Shown: piece after piece, positions 5,811 to 10,208 of the stretch
Layout: each line of letters starts with the position of its first letter
Numbering within the stretch: the first letter of the stretch is position 1
DNA from: Desulfobacterales bacterium
GTDB lineage: Bacteria > Desulfobacterota > Desulfobacteria > Desulfobacterales > Desulfobacteraceae
Direction: 5' to 3'
DNA: 10,208 nt
Assembly (NCBI GenBank): GCA_022361095.1
Contig: JAKSBO010000499.1
Location: 1-10,208, forward strand
The notes under the pieces: model-generated
Databases searched by the model: none
What the model was told of the DNA's origin: nothing
The model's input: only the letters and a program-made list of their open reading frames with translations
Made by a program: the position numbers and the translations under genes

Positions 5811-7027
5811 TGCTTTAGACTAAGAACGAGAAAATAGAGCTGCCCCCTGGCCACCATGTGACCGGCAGTGTAATCCGCCCAGTCCCCGGCCCCACAAAAC
5901 AGGTCCACCCGGCCCGGGCCCTTGATGGCACCGCCGGTATCCTGATTAAGCACGAACAACGACGCCCTGGGCCATGCCTCTTTCGGCTGGCCTAAAGCAG
6001 TCGGCAACGCCGTCTGGATAAAGGCCAGTCCGCCTTTGGGAAAAAGCTTGGTATCCGTGGCAATGGAGCGTACAGGCGTCACAGAGACACCGATACAGCC
6101 AAAGGGGCCCCCCTTGCCTTCCTTGAAAAACACAAAGCTTTTGTTGGTAAAAAGCACCTCGTCCATGCGGTCCGGGTGGGCTGTGAGCCATTTCCGGATT
6201 TCCTGCATGGACATCTTCTCCTTTGGCACCTCATTTTTATCAATGAGATATTTTCCCACGGCACTGTATTTGCGGCCATTGACGCCGGCATAGTGAAGAC
6301 GCACAATCTCACCATGGGGAAGCGCTACCCTGCCAGACCCCTGTATTTCCAGGAAAAACCGGTCAATACGGTTGGCCAGCCAGACCACGGGCGGGGCTTT
6401 TTGTGAAAAATCAGATTGACGGTTGATCTGCTCCCGGGTGTAGTAGGGTCGCACCCTGCGGGATTTCGGATCAACCCGGGCCATGAGCCGTTTGTGCCCT
6501 TTATACGCACCGGAAAATTCAGACAGATCGACCTGGAACAGATCATGGGGCATGGTGTAGACCGGCCATGGAAACTCCGGCCCCGGAGTGCGGCTGCCCG
6601 GATAGGTGGGTTCAAAATAACCGGTGAAGAGCACATCTTTATTAGATCCGCCCACACTCTTGTACACCGTATACCTTTCCCTGATAAACCGGTTCAGAGT
6701 TTTGGCCGACGGCTTGGAATCAAGAAACGTCTTAAACGTCTCAAGGGATAAAATCATATGTGAGGCGGTGTAGATGTCCTGGCCATAGGCATAGGTCCGG
6801 GTGGCCGGCACCCGTTTAAAATAGACAAGGCTCTGGTCAATGGATGCCCCAAGATCCTGCAAAAAGAATGCGTCCGTAAATTCGGGCAGGTCCGGCTTGG
6901 GCACCTTCACCAGCGGATGCACCCGGAGAGGTTCCGCCTTTTTCTGATTCCGGCATGCCAAAGGTCCGGCAAGCAGCAGTACCAGCAACAGATAAAACAG
7001 GACAGGTCTTTGCACAAGTCTATTCAT
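5807..7027 (-). CDS. mltA: MltA-family membrane-bound lytic murein transglycosylase
   Basis: 406 residues from the chosen start. The MltA domain is recognisable from DVLFTGYFEPTYPGSR through the barrel region (WLANRIDRFFLEIQGSGRV, then LHYAGVNGRKYSAVG) to the C-terminal 3D-type segment LNQDTGGAIKGPGRVDLFCG. Aspartates D363 and D375 are conserved; D375 in RVDLF most likely matches the catalytic Asp308 of E. coli MltA. The enzyme cleaves peptidoglycan glycan strands, leaving 1,6-anhydromuramic ends. An N-terminal hydrophobic signal (MNRLVQRPVLFYLLLVLLLA) precedes GPLAC, a cysteine in lipobox position but with proline at -3, so lipidation is uncertain. I chose the ATG at 7027: it overlaps the upstream stop by eight bases, has GGAAG nearby and gives a clean signal sequence. 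The frame also has ATGs at 7054 and 7036. It is the last gene of the minus-strand run. Confidence 0.93.
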   Translation of the reverse strand: MNRLVQRPVLFYLLLVLLLAGPLACRNQKKAEPLRVHPLVKVPKPDLPEFTDAFFLQDLGASIDQSLVYFKRVPATRTYAYGQDIYTASHMILSLETFKTFLDSKPSAKTLNRFIRERYTVYKSVGGSNKDVLFTGYFEPTYPGSRTPGPEFPWPVYTMPHDLFQVDLSEFSGAYKGHKRLMARVDPKSRRVRPYYTREQINRQSDFSQKAPPVVWLANRIDRFFLEIQGSGRVALPHGEIVRLHYAGVNGRKYSAVGKYLIDKNEVPKEKMSMQEIRKWLTAHPDRMDEVLFTNKSFVFFKEGKGGPFGCIGVSVTPVRSIATDTKLFPKGGLAFIQTALPTALGQPKEAWPRASLFVLNQDTGGAIKGPGRVDLFCGAGDWADYTAGHMVARGQLYFLVLSLKH

Positions 7028-8219
7028 TGATCTCATCTTCCGAACGCGCCTCATTCATCTGCTTAATAACGGCGGCAGTTTCAGGTACAGGTTCACACAC
7101 CGGCAGACCGGCGCTGGAAACCCCTAAATTTTCAAATTTACGGGCCGACACCAGCACCCGTTTTTCCATGGCGCCCACGGTGCGGTTAAACGTTGCGGCA
7201 GTACGCCCAATATCTTTTCCCAGACGATTCATGTGGCCGGCCATGGTGGAGAGCCGTTCAAACAGTTCCTTACCTAACTCCCGGATCGCCCGGGCATTTT
7301 CATAGCCTGCCTGTTGCATCCACACATAGGCCACGGTTTTAAGCAAAGCGATCAGGGTGGTTGGCGTGGCCAGGATTACGCCGTTGGCCACGCCCTTTTC
7401 AATGAGATCAGGCCGGGCGGCCAGGGCAGCCGAAAAAAAATTTTCCCCGGGAATAAACAGGACCACAAACTCAGGGCTTGGATTGAAGGCCGCGGCATAT
7501 TTTTTTGATCCCAACTGGACAATGTGGGCCATGACCTGGCGGGCATGATCATCAAGCCTCTCTTTCCGTCTTTGTTCGTCCGTTGTCTCCAGGGCATCCA
7601 GATACGCCATGAGCGGTACTTTGGCATCCACCACCACCTGGCGGTTGCCGGGCAGTTTTACCACCATATCCGGCCGAAGCGCCCCCTTACCGGATGTCTG
7701 CACCGCCTGCTCAATAAAGTCGCAATGGTCAACCATACCGGCCAGTTCCACGGCACGCTTCAAGGTGATCTCCCCCCATCTGCCCCGGACATGGGGTACC
7801 CGAAGCGCCTTGACCAGATTATCCGTTTCTTTGGCAAGCTGGTGCTGGGTTTTTGCCATATCCGACAAATACTGGCTGATGGCGCCAAAGGCCTGGCTTC
7901 GATCCTTTTCCATGGTCCCGAGGCGCTGTTCATAACGGTCCAGCATACGGTGCACCGGATCAACGGCCCGGGTAAAGGCCTCCTCTTTATTTTTAAAATC
8001 CTGATGGGCTTGCCGGACATACCCATTGAAATGGGACTGGGCCATGTCCATGAATTGCCGGGAATTTTCATAAAGTGCCTTATCGGACAACGCCTTGAAC
8101 CGGCCTGAAAAAAAATGCATGACCAGTTTAACAAGGATCAGGGCCGTTACCAGGCCAATGACAAACCCGGCCCCTAAAAATGCCAGATTATCCGTGCTCA
8201 TGTGGGCAAGCCCGGTCAT
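7020..8219 (-). CDS. rmuC: RmuC-family DNA recombination protein
   Basis: 399 residues. A single N-terminal membrane segment (about 11-34) is followed by a helical, coiled-coil-like region (about 40-140) and then the RmuC core. The core has RGRWGEITLKRAVELAGM (W148, E150), ALRPDMVVKLPGNRQVVVDAK with D184, D198 and K200 arranged like a PD-(D/E)xK nuclease site, and ending in a helical tail. RmuC proteins are linked to limiting DNA inversion and recombination; the biochemical activity is not well established. The coiled-coil region is shorter than in E. coli RmuC (about 475 residues). The ATG at 8219 overlaps the moaC stop as ATGA, supporting this start and translational coupling; ATG at 8201 is an alternative. 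Why it sits among molybdenum cofactor genes is not evident. Family assignment is firm. Confidence 0.9.
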   Translation of the reverse strand: MTGLAHMSTDNLAFLGAGFVIGLVTALILVKLVMHFFSGRFKALSDKALYENSRQFMDMAQSHFNGYVRQAHQDFKNKEEAFTRAVDPVHRMLDRYEQRLGTMEKDRSQAFGAISQYLSDMAKTQHQLAKETDNLVKALRVPHVRGRWGEITLKRAVELAGMVDHCDFIEQAVQTSGKGALRPDMVVKLPGNRQVVVDAKVPLMAYLDALETTDEQRRKERLDDHARQVMAHIVQLGSKKYAAAFNPSPEFVVLFIPGENFFSAALAARPDLIEKGVANGVILATPTTLIALLKTVAYVWMQQAGYENARAIRELGKELFERLSTMAGHMNRLGKDIGRTAATFNRTVGAMEKRVLVSARKFENLGVSSAGLPVCEPVPETAAVIKQMNEARSEDEINE

Positions 8220-8704
8220 AAGGATGTTTCAGGTGATGTGTATGTACCGCTTTTTCCGCCGGATTTAAAGGCCAGATGAATATTGGAAATCTCCATGCCT
8301 TTATCATAGGCTTTGCACATATCATAAATGGTCAGGGCCGCAACACTGACTGCGGTCATGGCTTCCATCTCCACCCCGGTCTTTTCGGTCAGCGACACTT
8401 CGGCCTCAATGTGAATACAGCTCTTCTCCTTATCTTCGGAAAAATCCACCCGGGCATGGGTGATGTTCAGCGGATGGCACATGGGAATCAGGGACCAGGT
8501 CTGCTTGGCCGCCATAACCCCTGCAATGCGTGCTGTTTCCAGCACATTTCCTTTTTTTACTTTTTCATCAACAATGGCTGTCAAGGTCTCCAGGGACATG
8601 AAAACAGTCCCCTTTGCCACGGCAACCCGTTTTGTGGGTGACTTTTGCCCCACATCCACCATCCTGACACGGCCCTGGCCGTCAACATGGGTAAATTCGT
8701 TCAC
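8216..8704 (-). CDS. moaC: Cyclic pyranopterin monophosphate synthase MoaC
   Basis: 162 residues, the usual MoaC length, conserved throughout. Key residues fall at the same numbers as in the E. coli enzyme: K51, H77 in LIPMCHPL, E112/E114 in GVEMEAMTAVS, D128 and K131 in IYDMCKAYDK. The protein ends in the typical KSGGKSGTY region. It converts the MoaA product (3',8-cyclo-GTP) to cyclic pyranopterin monophosphate, the first stable intermediate of molybdenum/tungsten cofactor synthesis. The start is GTG at 8704, with AAAGGAG five bases upstream. It lies 27 bases after the moaE-like gene and overlaps rmuC by four bases. No moaA is in this window, so the partner enzyme must be encoded elsewhere. 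Confidence 0.97.
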   Translation of the reverse strand: MNEFTHVDGQGRVRMVDVGQKSPTKRVAVAKGTVFMSLETLTAIVDEKVKKGNVLETARIAGVMAAKQTWSLIPMCHPLNITHARVDFSEDKEKSCIHIEAEVSLTEKTGVEMEAMTAVSVAALTIYDMCKAYDKGMEISNIHLAFKSGGKSGTYTSPETSL

Positions 8705-8731
8705 TTCAACTCCTTTAAAGATGCAGCAAAA

Positions 8732-9091
8732 TCAGGCAAACACCTGGGTTTTGGCCGTGGCTTCTGTTTTTATCCGGTTCAGGGTAGTGGTTAAGGCGTC
8801 AATCACATGTTCCCGGATATCGCCTGCCACGGCCAGAAACATGACATCATCGCCTACCATCAGCGGCGCATCCGAATTGATGTGCACCATAACGTCCACA
8901 ATGCCGGGCATGGCCCGGGCATGGTCTAAAATCTCACTCAATTTCTCCTGGTTTACGGTGATGGTCAGGCCTGTAACGGCCCTGCCGTCCCGGGAGCTGT
9001 CCCGGACCACCCCGTTATGGTAAAGTACCATCCCGGCTTTGGAAAAATCGGGGTGGTTTTTCATTTCGTTTATCATTGCAGGTAAATCCAT
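8732..9091 (-). CDS. Divergent MoaE-like protein (molybdopterin synthase large subunit family)
   Basis: 119 residues that follow the MoaE fold in outline: GMVLYHNGVVRDSSRDG near the start (R30 in the usual GxVR position), a central pair of strands, VGDDVMFLAVAGDIREHVIDAL (80-100), and a C-terminal segment with K108 and K114 where MoaE has catalytic lysines. In canonical MoaE the segment around residue 92 reads HRxxAF; here it reads IREHVI, so the histidine of the HR pair is lost. The terminal PxWKxE motif is replaced by TEATAKTQVF. From memory, sulfate reducers carry a MoaE-like family of just this kind. Whether it forms a synthase with MoaD is unproven; no moaD is present nearby. The ATG at 9091 has GGAGG four bases upstream. 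It sits between mobA and moaC, supporting a cofactor role. Confidence 0.75.
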   Translation of the reverse strand: MDLPAMINEMKNHPDFSKAGMVLYHNGVVRDSSRDGRAVTGLTITVNQEKLSEILDHARAMPGIVDVMVHINSDAPLMVGDDVMFLAVAGDIREHVIDALTTTLNRIKTEATAKTQVFA

Positions 9092-9138
9092 GGGCCCTCC
9101 TTCTAATGATTATTCATACAAAACTGCCGCAAGGCCAA

Positions 9139-9780
9139 TTATATATCTTCTCTTTGCCCCCGTCCATCTCCCCAACCGGACTCCCGGGCCATCCCCCTGG
9201 CAGTTTCAAGGTCGGCAGGCGTATTCACGTTAAACTTAAACCGCAGATCCGGGTCCAGGGTTTCAAGGGTTTGGGGCGGAATCTGCTTGACCCTTTCGGG
9301 CTTAAAAAATTTTTTAACCATAAATACGTTTTTGGCAAGCGTAGCCTCAATTCTTGGCAGGCAGGATTTATGATACAAAGCGGACAACGGTTCCATTCCC
9401 TCCCAGGTCCGGGGGATGATCACCTGTTTGCCGGGACTCCGTTGCCCAACAAGGTACCGGATGACCTTTTCATTGATAAACGGAACGTCACAGGCCGATA
9501 CATAGCTCCAGTCAAATCCGGCATGGAACAGACCGGCATGAAGCCCGGCCAGAGAACATTGGGATGGATCAATATCCGTTACAACCAGACTGTCGATATC
9601 CAAAAAAAGAGCCGGCTCATTCACCACCAGGATCACTTCCTTAAACATCCTGGAGAACAGGGTATAAACCTTATCCAGCATGGTATTTGCGCCAACGGTA
9701 TGAAATGCTTTATTTGTGCCGGGGAACCGGATGTTGCGGCCGCCGGCCAGGATCACCCCTGTGCAGTCTATTTTTTCCAA
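9139..9780 (-). CDS. mobA: Molybdenum cofactor guanylyltransferase MobA
   Basis: 213 residues with a nucleotidyltransferase fold. GVILAGGRNIRF near residues 8-19 is the nucleotide-binding loop, with K24 downstream. SACDVPFI has the metal-binding D98, and FNVNTPADLE (183-192) is the conserved C-terminal motif. The enzyme attaches GMP to molybdopterin to give the guanine dinucleotide cofactor used by DMSO-reductase-family enzymes such as formate dehydrogenase. The loop has RFPGTNKAF in place of the more usual RMGGxDK pattern, so specificity is less certain than the family. The start is TTG at 9780: an in-frame stop lies 15 bases upstream and no ATG or GTG intervenes. AGAAGG is about 11 bases before it, a somewhat long spacing. 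It is the first gene of the minus-strand run, 47 bases before the moaE-like gene. Confidence 0.9.
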   Translation of the reverse strand: MEKIDCTGVILAGGRNIRFPGTNKAFHTVGANTMLDKVYTLFSRMFKEVILVVNEPALFLDIDSLVVTDIDPSQCSLAGLHAGLFHAGFDWSYVSACDVPFINEKVIRYLVGQRSPGKQVIIPRTWEGMEPLSALYHKSCLPRIEATLAKNVFMVKKFFKPERVKQIPPQTLETLDPDLRFKFNVNTPADLETARGMARESGWGDGRGQREDI

Positions 9781-9846
9781 TGCGTTAAATGCCTTCTACT
9801 TCAAAGATTTTCTAATTGGTATGTTATTTTACGGAATTCTATGCTG

Positions 9847-9875
9847 TTGTCCTCTCTCTACTTGATGATTATATG
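9847..9875 (+). promoter_or_regulatory. Candidate promoter for pyrR
   Basis: TTGTCC (9847-9852, 4 of 6), a 17-base spacer and TATATG (9870-9875, 4 of 6). The predicted start near 9882 gives a leader of about 85 bases to the ATG at 9967. The leader has only weak, competing 5-bp helices (CACGG with CCGTG), and I see no PyrR-type attenuator. Confidence 0.35.
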
Positions 9876-9896
9876 AACACGGATAAGAAATCAAGG
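9868..9896 (-). promoter_or_regulatory. Candidate promoter for the mobA gene run, overlapping the pyrR promoter
   Basis: On the minus strand a perfect TATAAT lies at 9868-9873. The -35 region is weak: CCTTGA at 17 bases, or TTGATT at 15 bases. Transcription would start near 9861, about 80 bases before the TTG of mobA. This -10 overlaps the proposed plus-strand -10, so the two directions may compete for polymerase. Confidence 0.4.
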
Positions 9897-9966
9897 TGTT
9901 GCCGTGCTAAAAAAAAGATGGTAGAAAAAACTTTTAGGGCATACCCGAACAGTAAAAAGGCTTACC

Positions 9967-10208
9967 ATGACAAAAAAAAAGAGCATTCTCAATGATCAGG
10001 ATTATAAACGGATCATCACCCGCATTGCCTACGAAATCATTGAGAAGCATAAAGGTGTAAAAAATTTGGCCCTGGTGGGGATTCAAACCCGGGGGGACTT
10101 TCTTGCAAAACGTCTGGCAGAACAGATAGAAAACATTGAAGGCACAACCCTGCCTGTGGGCTCCATGGACATCAACATGTACCGGGACGACTGGACAAAA
10201 ATCAGCCA
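9967..10208 (+). CDS. pyrR: PyrR-family bifunctional regulator / uracil phosphoribosyltransferase, C-terminus cut off by window edge
   Basis: The first 80 residues match the PyrR family: ILNDQDYKRIITRIAYEIIEKH, then LALVGIQTRGDFLAKRLAE (34-52) and LPVGSMDINMYRDDW (62-76). The PRPP-binding loop lies beyond the right edge. PyrR proteins bind uridine nucleotides and either regulate pyrimidine genes through mRNA binding or act as a minor uracil phosphoribosyltransferase. Which role applies here cannot be told. The ATG at 9967 is preceded by AAGG at a spacing of six. The gene begins ATGACA followed by a run of nine A, a possible slippage site. It is divergent from mobA. Confidence 0.92.
   Translation, partial: MTKKKSILNDQDYKRIITRIAYEIIEKHKGVKNLALVGIQTRGDFLAKRLAEQIENIEGTTLPVGSMDINMYRDDWTKIS

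Noticed and set aside
7524..8108. 194-aa plus-strand open frame opposite rmuC
   Set aside because: Shadow of a clear RmuC-family gene; composition rich in H, G and Q typical of antisense frames.
9076..9876. 266-aa plus-strand open frame opposite mobA
   Set aside because: Fully antisense to mobA with its conserved motifs; no protein-family features.
9876..9966. Possible PyrR-type RNA attenuator in the pyrR leader
   Set aside because: Only weak 5-bp alternative helices, no terminator with T run, and no known PyrR-binding loop sequence.

Overview
The window looks like chromosomal DNA of a sulfate-reducing Desulfobacterota, most likely the Desulfobacteraceae. This is an inference from protein character: a MoaE-like protein of a type I associate with sulfate reducers, a small 'cytoplasmic protein' type gene, and a multi-part chemosensory operon. 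There is no rRNA, tRNA, insertion sequence, integrase or CRISPR array. Coding regions have moderate GC, while the long non-coding stretch (about 4761-5382) is clearly AT-rich.

Left block (1-4760, all minus strand, read right to left) is a chemosensory/phosphorelay cluster. It holds a membrane chemoreceptor with a periplasmic Cache-type sensor, a CheA-derived protein, a single-domain HPt phosphotransfer protein, and a response regulator fused to a PP2C/SpoIIE-type phosphatase that runs off the left edge. The CheA-derived protein keeps the dimerisation domain and two CheW-like domains but has lost the P1 histidine domain and the recognisable ATP-binding motifs. A well-formed sigma70-type promoter (916-944) sits just before the HPt gene, so the output pair can be transcribed independently of the receptor and scaffold. 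The suggested logic is receptor, then kinase-dead scaffold, then HPt in trans, then a phosphorylation-controlled PP2C phosphatase; the phosphate source is not visible here.

Middle (4761-5382) is an AT-rich spacer with a cluster of palindromes. These include a tandem pair of related 18-bp palindromes that together form a 20-bp hairpin, a perfect 8-4-8 palindrome and a 9-5-9 palindrome. It also holds a 74-codon minus-strand frame without a start codon that may be a decayed gene. To its right lie two small plus-strand genes (46 and 96 aa) joined by a GTGA stop/start overlap.

Right block (5807-9780, minus strand) is a compact run read as mobA, moaE-like, moaC, rmuC-like and mltA. It combines molybdenum cofactor genes with a RmuC-family protein and a lytic transglycosylase, the last three genes overlapping by a few bases. 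mltA converges on the 96-aa gene with stop codons overlapping. At the right edge a PyrR-family gene starts on the plus strand, divergent from mobA, and the two share a short region with overlapping candidate promoters.

The most interesting item is the kinase-dead CheA-like scaffold with split HPt and a PP2C-output regulator, followed by the palindrome cluster upstream of its receptor gene.
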